Origin: JAIRVZ01 sp031553755
Lineage (GTDB): Bacteria > Bacteroidota > Bacteroidia > Bacteroidales > Azobacteroidaceae
Direction: 5' to 3'
Assembly (NCBI GenBank): GCA_031553755.1
Contig: JAVBKZ010000012.1
Location: forward strand, 31,037-95,036
Length of the DNA: 64,000 nt
The notes below the pieces were generated by a model that saw nothing but the letters and a program-made list of their open reading frames with translations, did no database searches and was not told where the DNA came from. Numbering within the stretch: the first letter of the stretch is position 1; every line of letters starts with the position of its first letter. A program made the position numbers and the translations under genes. Shown piece after piece: positions 10,101 to 18,867 of the stretch.

Positions 10101-10801
10101 AACAAATCGGCATGAGCGACAGAAGCCACAACCGCTTCCATTGTTTGTCCGGAAAGAATCCGTCCGCTTTTTCCGGCAATTGTCATAGAAAGCATCAAAG
10201 GCAAACGTTTGCCGGTAGCGCTCATCACATCTTCGACAGCCATCAAAGCGGCTTTGGCATTCAACGTGTCAAAAATAGTTTCTATCAATAATAAATCTAC
10301 ACCGCCTTCAATCAATGCCGAAATTTGTTCACGGAAAGCGACACGCAATTCATCGAATGTTATTCCACGTATTCCCGGATTGGAAACATCAGGCGAAATA
10401 GAAGCCGTTTTATTAGTTGGTCCGATAGAGCCAGCAACAAAACGAGGTTTAGATGGATTTTTTTCATTGTATTCGCAGGCAACTTCACGGGCTATATGAG
10501 CGGCCGCAAGATTCAGTTCCCTGACATGTGATTGCATTCCATAGTCGGCCATTGATATCGATGTCGAACTAAAAGAGTTGGTTTCAATAATGTCGGCCCC
10601 GGCTTCCAAATATTGACGATGAATCTGCTTGATAATTTCGGGTTGAGTAATACACAACATATCGTTATTTCCCTTTACCAATCCCGGCAAATGGGCAAAT
10701 TCTCTTCCACGATAATCTTTTTCCGTCAGATTATATTGTTGTATCATCGTTCCCATCGCTCCATCGAGGATAAGGATACGGTCTTGTAATATTTTTTTCA
10801 T
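7151..10801 (-). CDS. metH: Cobalamin-dependent methionine synthase
   Basis: Transfers a methyl group from 5-methyltetrahydrofolate to homocysteine through B12. All four modules are present in 1216 residues: homocysteine domain (1-325, zinc ligands in GGCCGT), pterin-binding domain (about 345-600), cobalamin cap and binding domain (about 650-880, with GDVHDIGKN holding the axial His) and the C-terminal AdoMet reactivation domain (about 900-1216, RPASGYPS). A normal start [18 protein letters not shown] is used. The 132-bp gap to the divergent gene at 10934 is too short for a cobalamin riboswitch and shows none, so B12 control by that route is not evident. No metF is adjacent. Confidence 0.98.
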   Translation of the reverse strand: MKKILQDRILILDGAMGTMIQQYNLTEKDYRGREFAHLPGLVKGNNDMLCITQPEIIKQIHRQYLEAGADIIETNSFSSTSISMADYGMQSHVRELNLAAAHIAREVACEYNEKNPSKPRFVAGSIGPTNKTASISPDVSNPGIRGITFDELRVAFREQISALIEGGVDLLLIETIFDTLNAKAALMAVEDVMSATGKRLPLMLSMTIAGKSGRILSGQTMEAVVASVAHADLLSIGLNCSFGASDMKPFLKELGRIAPCYISAYPNAGLPNSLGQYDETPEKMAIQIKEYIDEGLVNILGGCCGTTPAHIAQYAALVENAKPHVPTLPDNNMILAGLDALRITPESNFINIGERCNVAGSRKFLRLIKEQKYEEAIDIARKQVEAGAQILDVNVDDGLLDGPKEMTTFLNLIASEPDIAKVPVMIDSSDWKVIEAGLKCLQGKSIVNSISLKEGEDEFLKKAKIVRSYGAAVVAMAFDEQGQADTFERKIEICQRQYKLLVEKAGFNPCDIIFDPNVLAVATGIESHANYGLYFIQATEWIKNNLPDAKVSGGVSNLSFSFRGNNYVREAMHAVFLYHTIKKGMDMAIVNPSTTVLYEDIPKDVLELIEDVIFNRHPNAAERLTEYAQHTDKESLKTEQQQENRQNIPLEERLQQALIKGIDTYLEEDLSEALQLFPLPINIIDGPLMSGMNRVGDLFGEGKMFLPQVVKTARTMKKAVSILQPFIEASQKENAAKAGKILMATVKGDVHDIGKNITGVVLSCNNYEIIDIGVMVPPEEIIRQAIEYKVDMIGLSGLITPSLQEMSFLAAELEKAGLNIPLLIGGATTSKMHTALKIAPLYSGTVVYVKDASQAVPVSNKLMNPETKKDFSELISVEYESLRQKGIKHDEELISVEYAEKHPLKIDWTNHVPYKPSLKGKKVINHINVGELIPYINWAYFLIAWKFSVKYASVAYMDGCDSCKASWLASFPESERGKASEALQLIKEAKRMLQQWSANDVDFVKAIFGIYPAKRINRGIEIEGKEIIMLRQQEKRDDNTYKSLVDFFNPSGDYAGLFIVTAGYGTGYLLEKFREQGDTFNEILMQTLCDRLAEAATEYLHEKVRKEYWGYSPDESFTKEDLFKVAYQGIRPASGYPSLPDISLNFTIDEILNMNEIGVQLTENGAIFPTASVSGMFISHPQSIYFNIGKIDDEQLSDYAICKNMSVEETKKWLGI

Positions 10802-10825
10802 TATTCGAATCTATCATAAGAATAT

Positions 10826-10834
10826 GCAAAGCTA
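10826..10834 (-). promoter_or_regulatory. Promoter -7 element of metH
   Basis: On the minus strand the sequence reads TAGCTTTGC, a perfect TAnnTTTGC, 25 bases before the metH start codon. The -33 half is not clear. Confidence 0.6.
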
Positions 10835-10864
10835 CTAAAAAACTCGGTTTTTTAGCTTAAATAA

Positions 10865-10894
10865 TTGTTGGTATAAGTATAAATTGTAACTTTG
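10865..10894 (+). promoter_or_regulatory. Promoter of the nucleotidyltransferase gene
   Basis: TTG at 10865-10867, 19 bp spacer, TAACTTTG at 10887-10894. It is divergent from the metH promoter. Confidence 0.65.
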
Positions 10895-10933
10895 GAACTC
10901 TTTAATAATTTTAAATAACCCAAAAAACATTTT

Positions 10934-11839
10934 ATGAAACCTACATTATTTGTACTTGCTGCCGGAATGGGTAGCCGTTATGGAGGATTGAAACAATTAG
11001 ACGGATTAGGTCCGAATGGTGAAACAATCATGGATTATTCCATTTATGATGCCGTTAGAGGAGGATTTGGTAAAGTTGTATTTGTGATTCGACATTCGTT
11101 TGAGAACGACTTTCGTGAAAAAATCATTGCTAAATATCAAAATGTCATTCCGGTTGAATTGGTATTTCAGGAATTAGATTGTTTGCCTGAAGGATTCACA
11201 TTGAATCCCGAACGCGCCAAACCATGGGGAACAAATCATGCTGTATTGATGGGAAAAGATGTTATCAAAGAACCTTTCGCCGTTATCAACGCAGATGATT
11301 TCTATGGACGTGAAAGTTTCAAAATCCTTGCGGATTACCTCACAAGTGTAGAAGGAAAGAAAAACGACTACTGCATGATTGGATATCGTTTAGGAAATAC
11401 GTTATCTGAAAGTGGTTCTGTGGCTCGTGGCATTTGCGAAACAGACGCGAACGGAAACTTAACGACTGTTGTTGAACGTACATATATCATTCGTGATACA
11501 GACGGCGTGATTAAATATAAGGATGAAAACGAAAATTTAGTTCCCGCGGGAGAAAATGTCCCTGTTTCTATGAATATGTGGGGATTTACTCCTGAATATT
11601 TCGAATATTCGCAAAATGACTTTATCGATTTCTTGAAAAATAATATGGATAACATCAAGGCTGAATTCTTCATTCCGTTAGTAGTAAATAATCTGATTGT
11701 TGCTAAAACAGCTTCGGTAAAAGTATTAGATACTCCATCCAAATGGTTTGGTGTAACTTATGCGGAAGACCGTCAGATGGTTGTGGATAAAATTCAAGAC
11801 CTAATCAACCAAGGAGAATATCCCAACAAACTTTTTTAA
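10934..11839 (+). CDS. Sugar-phosphate nucleotidyltransferase-like protein
   Basis: A 301-residue NTP-transferase family protein. The nucleotide-binding signature LAAGMGSRYGG is at residues 8-18, followed by LKQLDGLGPNGETIMDYSI. NADDFYG near residue 120 provides the metal-binding Asp. Such enzymes join a sugar phosphate to a nucleotide, but this Bacteroidetes branch is not assigned a substrate. The sugar kinase or phosphotransferase that often accompanies this type is absent here. It is transcribed alone from its own promoter. Confident of fold, not of substrate. Confidence 0.8.
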   Translation: MKPTLFVLAAGMGSRYGGLKQLDGLGPNGETIMDYSIYDAVRGGFGKVVFVIRHSFENDFREKIIAKYQNVIPVELVFQELDCLPEGFTLNPERAKPWGTNHAVLMGKDVIKEPFAVINADDFYGRESFKILADYLTSVEGKKNDYCMIGYRLGNTLSESGSVARGICETDANGNLTTVVERTYIIRDTDGVIKYKDENENLVPAGENVPVSMNMWGFTPEYFEYSQNDFIDFLKNNMDNIKAEFFIPLVVNNLIVAKTASVKVLDTPSKWFGVTYAEDRQMVVDKIQDLINQGEYPNKLF

Positions 11840-11847
11840 TAAATCGA

Positions 11848-11945
11848 GAGTTGAGAATTGAAAGATAAAACAAGAACTTGCTTTTTAGTTAATTCAAATT
11901 TTCCATTCTCAACTCCTATTTTTTAATTCCTAATTCCTAATTCCT
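11848..11945. repeat. Inverted repeat plus 7-bp tandem repeat between genes
   Basis: GAGTTGAGAAT (11848-11858) is the exact inverse of ATTCTCAACTC (11905-11915). Just after, AATTCCT is repeated three times (11925-11945). A related AATTCCTAATT stretch precedes the nrnA-like gene near 18834-18860. Probably a degenerate dispersed intergenic repeat. Confidence 0.6.
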
Positions 11946-11959
11946 AATTATATTGTATT

Positions 11960-12712
11960 ATGTTCAGAAGAGACTTTTTTAAGAAAACAGCTTTGGCGGG
12001 AGCCGGAGTAATGATGATTCCGGAAATTTTGAACGCTTCTTCCTTAGATTCTCATGAAACATCGGGAGTTAAACTGAAAGAAAACGCAGTCATCCTGTTT
12101 CAGGGCGATTCTATCACCGATGCCGGAAGAAAACGGGAAGATGAAACGACTCCAAACAAACAATCAATGTTGGGTAATGGATACGCGATGTTTGCATCCG
12201 CCCATCTCCTTGCGGATAATGGAGAGAAAAAACTTCAGATTTATAATAGGGGAATATCAGGGAATAAAGTTTACCAGTTGAGGGAACGATGGGAAAAAGA
12301 TTGTATGGAAATCAAGCCGGATATACTCAGTATCCTAATTGGAGTAAACGATTATTGGCATAAAAAAAGTGGAAAATACGATGGTGATTTAGGAAAATAC
12401 GATGCCGATTACCGCGATTTGATCGCTTATACAAAAATGCATCTTCCTGAAACAAAAATCGTTATTTGTGAACCATTTATTATTGCCGGAGGAAAAGCAT
12501 TGGATGAAACTTGGGAATCTGAATTTTCGGGTTACCGGACAGTCGCCAAGCAAATTTCGAAAGATTATAAGACTGTTTTTGTTCCCTTTCAAAAAGTATT
12601 CAATGAAGCGTTGAAAAAAGCTCCGGTCGAATATTGGGGACAAGATGGCGTACATCCTTCCATGGCCGGCGCTCAACTGATGGCAGAAGCCTGGATTAAA
12701 TCGGTTTTATAA
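11960..12712 (+). CDS. Tat-exported SGNH/GDSL hydrolase
   Basis: A 250-residue esterase-like protein. The N-terminus carries a twin-arginine motif, RRDFFKK at residues 3-9, followed by a hydrophobic stretch ALAGAGVMMI, so export by Tat is predicted. SGNH blocks are all visible: GDS at 49-51 (nucleophile Ser51), GISGNKV (block II), GVNDYW (block III) and DGVHPS with Asp229 and His232. Relatives deacetylate carbohydrates or cleave acyl esters, but no substrate can be given here. It stands alone between a repeat-rich spacer and a dead transposase. Confidence 0.88.
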   Translation: MFRRDFFKKTALAGAGVMMIPEILNASSLDSHETSGVKLKENAVILFQGDSITDAGRKREDETTPNKQSMLGNGYAMFASAHLLADNGEKKLQIYNRGISGNKVYQLRERWEKDCMEIKPDILSILIGVNDYWHKKSGKYDGDLGKYDADYRDLIAYTKMHLPETKIVICEPFIIAGGKALDETWESEFSGYRTVAKQISKDYKTVFVPFQKVFNEALKKAPVEYWGQDGVHPSMAGAQLMAEAWIKSVL

Positions 12713-12743
12713 TGGAACTAAATATACTGGAAAAGCAACCTTA

Positions 12744-13397
12744 TTAATCGCCATATTGATAATCTTTTTGAAACATTTCATATACCGGATGGCTACCCGA
12801 CAAGAACCATGCGCGTATAATACTCAACGTCAGCTTAAAATGACATTAATCTTGATAAAAAATTTCATATTCTCCGGTTACCGCTTTTTCTTGAAGTTTT
12901 TTTTGACCCTTTTTTTTACCTGCATCGCCTTTTGACACAATAGGGCGTGCCCGCTTAAGGCTGAAACCCAATTTATGAAAAAGTCGTTGACATGCCCGAA
13001 CCTGCAAGATGATTCCATATTACTTGTCAATGTAAGCTGAAAGTGATTTGCCATCCCAAATATTGCAATCCATACCGCTTTCTTACGGATGTTTCTGTAT
13101 TACCACTTTTAATTCTTCTTGCTGTTCAACAGACAAGCGAGAGGTACGACCCGGTCTTTTTTCATCTCGCAATGATTCCAAATTACCTGTCTCTTTGATT
13201 TTCTTTATCCAATTGCTCACCGTTCGCGGCGAATTGCCAAACAAAGCTCCAATGCTGTCGCAACTTTCATCCTCTTTATTGATAAAAAGCAAGATACCGT
13301 GAAGTCTGTGAATAAAACGTGATTCTATATTCTTCGCAAAATAAGCCTGTATTTGCGAAGATATTGCCGACTTGTTATTAATTTCCAATCGTTTCAT
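12744..13397 (-). pseudogene. IS630-family transposase remnant, three in-frame stops and truncated 3' end
   Basis: From the ATG at 13395-13397 the minus strand encodes an HTH region typical of IS630-type transposases (SNWIKKIKETGNLESLRDEKR). The first stop is at 13083-13085. Reading on in the same frame gives recognisable transposase sequence (WDGKSLSAYIDK, LFHKLGFSLKRARPIVSKGD, GEYEIFYQD, CHFKLTLSIIRAWFLSGSHP). It is interrupted by two further TAA codons at 13020-13022 and 12846-12848, with no frameshift. After GSHP the match ends and a stop follows at 12744, so the rest of the DDE domain is lost. The 130 bp up to rpiB hold only a small CCTGAG/CTCAGG hairpin (13492-13508). Confidence 0.85.
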
Positions 13398-13599
13398 ATC
13401 TTTTTTTTCCAAAGATATAAAAAATACGCATTTATATACGACGTTTGTTGTATATTTTATTGGGGGCAACAGCAGCTTATTGTTGTGCTCTCCTGAGGGT
13501 CGCTCAGGTTAATAGAGCTGTCATGTTTTTGTATAGTCCCGTTTCGTTTTTTTGCCCCAAATCTTTTCATCGGTCGTTCCTTCCGCCTCTCTTCAATCA

Positions 13600-14058
13600 T
13601 TATTCACCTGTTCCGGCTTCCCAAGCTGCGATAGATATTTTCTCCACTCTCCGTTGGTGTCTTCCTCCTTCAAATGGGGCTTCAAGGAAAGCGACAACAC
13701 ACAATTTAGCCTCGTCTTTTGAAATATATCTTCCCGGCAAGACCAAAACATTTATGTCATTGTGAGCACGGGCGAGTTGAGCAATTTCTTCTTCCCAACA
13801 AATGGCGGCACGGATTTCCTGATGTTTATTCAACGTCATCGCGATTCCGTTTCCACTGCCACAAACGGCAATTCCCGAATGCACTTCTCCGCTTTCTACC
13901 GCGATAGCCAAAGGGTGTGCAAAATCAGGATAATCACAACTTTCGGGTGTACATGTTCCAAAATCCTTATAAGCAACGCCTTTTTTATCCAAAACAGATT
14001 TGATGTACTCTTTGATTTCAAAGCCGGCGTGGTCGGCGGCTAATCCGATTATTTTCAT
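13600..14058 (-). CDS. rpiB: Ribose-5-phosphate isomerase B
   Basis: Interconverts ribose 5-phosphate and ribulose 5-phosphate. The ATG at 14056-14058 gives 152 residues starting MKIIGLAADHAGFEIK, the normal family N-terminus. A longer ORF opens with a TTG overlapping the tkt stop codon (14094-14097), but would add 13 residues not found in the family. Visible motifs are ADHAG, the active-site cysteine in VCGSGNG and the HNDINVLVLPGRYIS loop. It lies 35 bp downstream of tkt on the same strand, so both probably share a transcript of the non-oxidative pentose phosphate pathway. Confidence 0.95.
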   Translation of the reverse strand: MKIIGLAADHAGFEIKEYIKSVLDKKGVAYKDFGTCTPESCDYPDFAHPLAIAVESGEVHSGIAVCGSGNGIAMTLNKHQEIRAAICWEEEIAQLARAHNDINVLVLPGRYISKDEAKLCVVAFLEAPFEGGRHQRRVEKISIAAWEAGTGE

Positions 14059-14093
14059 ACTATTCTCAAGTTTTAAGTTAATATTTATTTTTG

Positions 14094-16121
14094 TCAATTT
14101 ATCATCGACTTAACCTGATTGTAAACATTTATTCCGGTAAAGCCTAATTTTTCATCCAAGACTTTATATGGAGCGGAAAATCCAAAAGATTCCAATCCCC
14201 ATATTTTTCCGTTGTTTCCAACCAAACCTTGTAAATTAACAGGAAGTCCGGCTGTTAATCCGAATATTTTCACTCCGGGAATAATTACCGAATCTTGATA
14301 TTGTTGTGTTTGAGTGCGAAATAATCCTTCGGATGGAACCGAAACTATTCTAACTTTTATTCCATCTTTTTTCAACAATTCCGCGCCTTCGACTAAAGTT
14401 GAAACTTCAGAACCGGATGCAAGCAAAATAACATCGGGATTGCCATCACATTCAACCACATAACCACCTTGTTCCGCTTGTAAAGCTTCTACATAACGAG
14501 ACTCCTTAGCTGGAAGATCTTTTATATTTTGTCGTGAAAAAATCAAACCTGTAGGTGTTTTTGTATTTTCCATAGCTAATTTCCACGAAACCGTAGCCTC
14601 ATATACATCAGCCGGACGAAGTACTAACATTGAATTATGCCCTTTGTGATTTTTCAGTTTTTCCATCAAACGAATTTGAGCTTCCTGTTCAACCGGTTCA
14701 TGAGTAGGGCCATCCTCTCCTACCCTGAAAGCATCATGAGACCAAATAAACTTCACAGGTAATTCCATTAACGCGGCCATTCGGATGGCGGGTTTCATAT
14801 AATCAGAAAAAACAAAAAACGTCGCGCAAGCGGAAATGATTCCTCCATGTAAAGACATGCCTATAGTCAAACAAGCCATTGTTAACTCGGAAACTCCCGC
14901 TTGAAGGAAAGCTCCGCTAAAATCACCTTTTGTAAAAGCCTTTGTTTTTTTGAGAAATCCATCTGTTTTATCCGAATTAGAAAGATCTGCCGAAGAAACA
15001 ATCATATTTTCTACTTGTTCTGCCAAAACGCCAAGTACATTTGCCGAAGCGACACGAGTAGGTTGTCCCGATTTTTGTTCGATCGACGACCAATTAATAG
15101 CAGGTATTTCTCCTTTAAACCAACTCTCTAATTTCGCCGCCAATTCGGGTTTTTCTTTTGCCCAGCGCGCTTTTTGGATATATTTTTCAGCAACAATTTG
15201 TTTTAATTCCTCTCTTCTTTTATTATATATTGCTTGTACTTCAGGAAAAATCTGGAATAAATTTTCGGGATTTCCACCCAAATTTTTGATTGTACTTTCA
15301 AAGCACGCGCCTGACTCTCCCAAAGGCATACCATGTGTAGCGCATTTGTTTTCATAAGAAGATCCATCGGGAGCCAATGCGCCTTTGCCCATTATTGTCG
15401 TTCCGATAATAAGTGTAGGCCTATTTTTTTCGGCTTTAGCTTCAGTCAACGCGGCTCTTATTTCGTTCACATCATTACCATTGATATTGATGACTTTCCA
15501 ACCCCAAGCTTCGTATTTTTTCGCTACATCTTCGTCTGTAACAGCGGAAGTATCGGTAGAAAGTTGGATCCCGTTAGAATCATAAAACATAATGAAGTTA
15601 TCTAATCCCAAATAGCCGGCAATACGTCCGCCGCCTTGAGATATTTCTTCTTGAATACCGCCATCGGAAATAAAAGCGTATATAGTTTGATTCATTATTT
15701 CACCAAAACGGGCTTTCATAAACTTAGCGGCGATGGCAGCTCCGATTCCATATACATGCCCCTGCCCCAATGGTCCGGAAGTATTTTCAACACCACGCAT
15801 CACATCCACTTCGGGATGTCCCGGAGTTACACTTCCCCATTGACGAAACTGAGTCAATTCTTCTAAACTATATTTTCCGGTGAAAGATAAAACCGAATAC
15901 AACATCGGAGACATGTGTCCCGGATCAAGAAAAAAACGGTCACGACCTTCCCAAAGCGGATTTTCCGGATCATAAACCATAAATTCAGAATACAGCACAT
16001 TAATAAAATCAGCGCCTCCCATAGCGCCACCAGGATGCCCTGATTTTGCTTTTTCTACCATGGACGCGGCAAGTATCCTTATATTATCGGCCGCTTTATT
16101 CATTATGCTTACTTCATTCAT
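14094..16121 (-). CDS. tkt: Transketolase
   Basis: A 675-residue thiamine diphosphate enzyme moving two-carbon units between sugar phosphates. The N-terminal ThDP domain has AKSGHPGGAMGGAD and GPLGQG. The metal-binding loop reads SDGGIQEEISQGG, where classical enzymes have GDG. The middle domain carries HDAFRVGEDGPTHEP, followed by the C-terminal domain (LLASGSEVS). An inner methionine (MNKAADNIRILA, residue 7) is an alternative start. It is followed by rpiB; rpe lies divergently 377 bp upstream. The gene looks intact. Confidence 0.97.
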   Translation of the reverse strand: MNEVSIMNKAADNIRILAASMVEKAKSGHPGGAMGGADFINVLYSEFMVYDPENPLWEGRDRFFLDPGHMSPMLYSVLSFTGKYSLEELTQFRQWGSVTPGHPEVDVMRGVENTSGPLGQGHVYGIGAAIAAKFMKARFGEIMNQTIYAFISDGGIQEEISQGGGRIAGYLGLDNFIMFYDSNGIQLSTDTSAVTDEDVAKKYEAWGWKVININGNDVNEIRAALTEAKAEKNRPTLIIGTTIMGKGALAPDGSSYENKCATHGMPLGESGACFESTIKNLGGNPENLFQIFPEVQAIYNKRREELKQIVAEKYIQKARWAKEKPELAAKLESWFKGEIPAINWSSIEQKSGQPTRVASANVLGVLAEQVENMIVSSADLSNSDKTDGFLKKTKAFTKGDFSGAFLQAGVSELTMACLTIGMSLHGGIISACATFFVFSDYMKPAIRMAALMELPVKFIWSHDAFRVGEDGPTHEPVEQEAQIRLMEKLKNHKGHNSMLVLRPADVYEATVSWKLAMENTKTPTGLIFSRQNIKDLPAKESRYVEALQAEQGGYVVECDGNPDVILLASGSEVSTLVEGAELLKKDGIKVRIVSVPSEGLFRTQTQQYQDSVIIPGVKIFGLTAGLPVNLQGLVGNNGKIWGLESFGFSAPYKVLDEKLGFTGINVYNQVKSMIN

Positions 16122-16163
16122 AATGGTTTTTAAGAATTTTATTTAAAATTGATAATTTGACGA

Positions 16164-16190
16164 CAAATATAATCATTCTTTGCAAAAGTA
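16164..16190 (-). promoter_or_regulatory. Two candidate promoter -7 elements of tkt
   Basis: Minus strand TACTTTTGC (16182-16190) and TATATTTG (16164-16171) both fit TAnnTTTG. They lie 43-69 bases before the tkt start. Neither has a clear -33 element, so which one is used cannot be decided. Confidence 0.5.
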
Positions 16191-16366
16191 TAACACATTA
16201 TTTTGTAAATGAATTTGAATAACCAAACAGAATAAATCAAACTCAGAAATAAAATTTATACAAATTACAATATATTCGGCAACGCCTCGTTTTGATAGTA
16301 TAAATTAAAAATACAGTTTGGCCTATGAAACATGTCTTTACTTCTGATGATTGTAAAAAAGTTAAC

Positions 16367-16498
16367 ATGATGAAAAATGAGAAATCAGACACGATTGCTC
16401 CACGTAAGCAAACACTGGCTTTCATCATGCAATTTGCAAAAAGCTATCATGTGGAAAAAAATCTTCCGTTGAATCTTTCAGGAATAATTCTGAACTAA
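16367..16498 (+). CDS. Small conserved-looking protein upstream of rpe
   Basis: A 43-codon ORF beginning at tandem ATG codons (16367 and 16370) and ending with TAA at 16496-16498, whose last A is the first base of the rpe ATG (TAATG). The product is small and soluble: IAPRKQTLAFIMQFAKSYHV, then ending in NLSGIILN. It resembles short Bacteroidetes proteins with a PRKxTLxFIxQFAxxYH core that I recall as having no assigned function. An in-frame ATG at 16325 is possible, but a promoter-like TACAGTTTGG at 16312-16321 favours the inner start. The tight overlap suggests coupled translation with rpe. The rest of 16122-16366 shows only the tkt promoter region. Confidence 0.65.
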   Translation: MMKNEKSDTIAPRKQTLAFIMQFAKSYHVEKNLPLNLSGIILN

Positions 16499-17142
16499 TG
16501 AAATTAGCTCCTTCCCTGTTATCGGCGAATTTCCTACAACTGGAAAAAGATTTAGAAATGATTAACCGGAGTGAAGCCGATTGGCTTCACTTGGATGTGA
16601 TGGATGGAGTATTCGTCCCAAACATATCTTTTGGATTTCCGGTTATCGAACAAGTCGCGAAAATCTGTCAAAAACCGTTGGATGTACACTTGATGATTGT
16701 AGAACCTCAAAAATTCATTCCCCAAGTAAAGGCATCGGACGCATATATGATGAATGTACATTATGAGGCATGTATCCATCTGCACAGAACCATCCACGCA
16801 ATCAAAGAAACCGGAATGAAAGCTGGAATTACTTTGAATCCGCATACGCCAATCGAATTATTACAAGACATTATTCACGATGTTGACATGGTATTGTTGA
16901 TGAGTGTGAATCCGGGATTTGGGGGTCAGAAATTTATCACTCATTCCCTCGAAAAAGTTTCCCGGCTGAAAGAAATGATTTTAAGAAAAAATCTAAATAC
17001 TTTGATACAAGTCGATGGTGGTGTAAATCTACAAACAGGAAAACAATTAATTGACGCCGGAGCTGATGTTTTAGTAGCCGGAAACTTCGTCTTTAATTCC
17101 GAAAATCCGATTGAGACGATTAGAGAAATGAAGAGACTGTAA
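16498..17142 (+). CDS. rpe: Ribulose-phosphate 3-epimerase
   Basis: Epimerises ribulose 5-phosphate to xylulose 5-phosphate, joining the products of the divergent tkt/rpiB unit. 214 residues with the complete TIM-barrel signature set: LSANF at 8-12, LDVMDGVFVPNISFG (about 33-47), DVHLMI, MSVNPGFGGQKF (about 134-145) and VDGGVN (about 179-184). The ATG overlaps the stop of the preceding small ORF by one base. comEC follows 48 bp downstream and may be cotranscribed. Confidence 0.97.
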   Translation: MKLAPSLLSANFLQLEKDLEMINRSEADWLHLDVMDGVFVPNISFGFPVIEQVAKICQKPLDVHLMIVEPQKFIPQVKASDAYMMNVHYEACIHLHRTIHAIKETGMKAGITLNPHTPIELLQDIIHDVDMVLLMSVNPGFGGQKFITHSLEKVSRLKEMILRKNLNTLIQVDGGVNLQTGKQLIDAGADVLVAGNFVFNSENPIETIREMKRL

Positions 17143-17190
17143 AGTGTAATTATTGTCAATAAATATCCATCAAATACCAACTAAACCTTT

Positions 17191-18765
17191 ATGTACGAAA
17201 CCTTGTTAAAGATGCCTTTTTTTAGGTTTCTTATTCCTTTTATATCAGGAATAATCTTTCAATATTACGTAAATATACCCACGATTTTATACGTTATCAT
17301 ATTCATAACGGGATTGTTGTTTTTGATAACATTTCACTTATTTAAAAACAAATACATCAATCGGTATTTATTCGGGACCGGCATTTACTGCTTGCTGTTT
17401 CTTTTTGGAGGCGCCTCTGTCAAACAAATTTACTTGGATGTTCAATGGAATTTTCCGGTTAATAAACAATTATATGAAATAAAATTATTGGATGACCTTG
17501 TTGATAAAAAGAAAAATTACCAATGTATAGTAGATATAAATTCTATAAAAACAGACGAAAAATGGAAATCAGTCAATAAAAAAGCGATACTTTATATTGC
17601 TAAAGATTCTGTTTCTCAAAAACTTAAAGCGGGCAACATAATCAAAGCGTCAACCTCTTTCAATCAAGTAAATTTTATTAAAGGCAGCGATTTTGATTAC
17701 GCTGTTTTTTTGAAAAATAAATCTATTTCATGTGTTGGTTATGTTTCATCGGGAAACTGGAAAAAATCAGAAGAACAACAAAATCCTTTTCCGGATCTCA
17801 AAATAACCGCGCTCAATTGCAGGCGTTTTTTTCTCAAAAAATTAGAATCAATTACACATTCTGAAAAAGAATATGGAATCGCGGCCGGAATTTTATTCGG
17901 ATATAAAAGCGTTTTAGACAATAATTTGAAAAACGCTTTTTCAACAACAGGGGGAGCGCATGTTTTGGTCGTAAGTGGGTTGCATGTCGCCATTTTATAT
18001 TCAGCGATCATTTTACTATTCAGTTTCTTAGGAAATTCAAGACAAATAAAATATGTGCGGCAGCCGATAGCTTTGTCTTTAATTTGGGGATTTGCGTTTA
18101 TAACCGGATTGACCCCTTCGGTAGTAAGGGCAACCTCTATGATTTCAATTTATGGTTTTTCAGAAATTATAGGAAGAAAAGCATTTTCTTTAAATACAGT
18201 TTTTGCCACTGCTTTTTTAATGCTGGCATATTATCCTTTGTATCTTTTTGATGTTGGATTTCAACTGAGTTTTTTAGCTGTTACAGCTATAATTACACTT
18301 AATCCTATACTTCAAAATTTTTACAAAAGCCGTTATCGTATCTGTAATTATCTTTGGTCGTTAACTACCGTTTCAACTTCAGCGCAAATCGGTACGGCAC
18401 CTGTAAGCATTTTTTATTTCCATCAATTTCCGGTTGTTTTCCTTCTTACAAACTTATTTGTAATCCCATTAGTAGGTGTTATCCTGATTATGCTTCTTAT
18501 TTATCTCATAATTACTTGCATGACGGACATATCCGGATACCTCACATATCCATTACACTATATCCTTCTGATTTTCATTTCGGGAATAGAATCAATTACA
18601 AAAATACCATATAATTGCATTTTCAACCTGTATCCCGATTTACAAGACATTATCTCGCTCTATTTATTTATTATATTTTTAACTTTATTACTTATTCGTA
18701 AAAAAATAGTATTCGCCTACATCATTATTTTACTTGGTCTCTTCCAAGTAATTCATTACCTTTGA
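17191..18765 (+). CDS. ComEC/Rec2-family membrane protein without beta-lactamase domain
   Basis: A 524-residue polytopic protein of the ComEC/Rec2 family, which forms the inner-membrane channel for incoming single-stranded DNA in competent bacteria. Residues 1-75 have two or three membrane segments, then comes a soluble OB-like stretch (about 85-215). The competence domain with several helices follows from about 225, beginning YGIAAGILFGYKS and GGAHVLVVSGLHVAIL. The C-terminal metallo-beta-lactamase domain of B. subtilis-type ComEC is missing, as in many Bacteroidetes relatives. No other competence gene is nearby, so function in DNA uptake is by family only. Confidence 0.82.
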   Translation: MYETLLKMPFFRFLIPFISGIIFQYYVNIPTILYVIIFITGLLFLITFHLFKNKYINRYLFGTGIYCLLFLFGGASVKQIYLDVQWNFPVNKQLYEIKLLDDLVDKKKNYQCIVDINSIKTDEKWKSVNKKAILYIAKDSVSQKLKAGNIIKASTSFNQVNFIKGSDFDYAVFLKNKSISCVGYVSSGNWKKSEEQQNPFPDLKITALNCRRFFLKKLESITHSEKEYGIAAGILFGYKSVLDNNLKNAFSTTGGAHVLVVSGLHVAILYSAIILLFSFLGNSRQIKYVRQPIALSLIWGFAFITGLTPSVVRATSMISIYGFSEIIGRKAFSLNTVFATAFLMLAYYPLYLFDVGFQLSFLAVTAIITLNPILQNFYKSRYRICNYLWSLTTVSTSAQIGTAPVSIFYFHQFPVVFLLTNLFVIPLVGVILIMLLIYLIITCMTDISGYLTYPLHYILLIFISGIESITKIPYNCIFNLYPDLQDIISLYLFIIFLTLLLIRKKIVFAYIIILLGLFQVIHYL

Positions 18766-18773
18766 GGCCGGTT

Positions 18774-18808
18774 AAAAGATAAAAGATAAAAGATAAAAGA
18801 TAAAAGAT
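18774..18808. repeat. Short tandem repeat, five copies of AAAAGAT
   Basis: Five perfect 7-bp units just after the comEC stop, followed by a partial AAAAGGG. Such arrays vary in copy number by slippage. It lies outside coding sequence and 60 bp before the next gene. Confidence 0.85.
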
Positions 18809-18867
18809 AAAAGGGAGAAGGGAGTTCGAATTTCAATTCCTAATTTTTAATTCCTAATTAAAAGAAG

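Noticed and set aside
10802..10933. Cobalamin riboswitch before metH
   Set aside because: The gap is 132 bp, shared by two divergent promoters, with no B12-box-like or multi-helix structure visible.
12744..13397. Stop-codon readthrough or altered genetic code in the transposase
   Set aside because: TAA ends many intact genes in this window, so the internal TAA codons are best read as nonsense mutations.
13492..13508. CCTGAG/CTCAGG hairpin as rpiB terminator
   Set aside because: Only six base pairs and no T-run on the minus strand.
14059..14097. TTG-start extension of rpiB overlapping the tkt stop
   Set aside because: RpiB proteins begin MKIxxAxDHAG, and the ATG at 14058 gives exactly that.
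18774..18808. CRISPR-like array
   Set aside because: 7-bp units without spacers and no cas genes; a simple tandem repeat.
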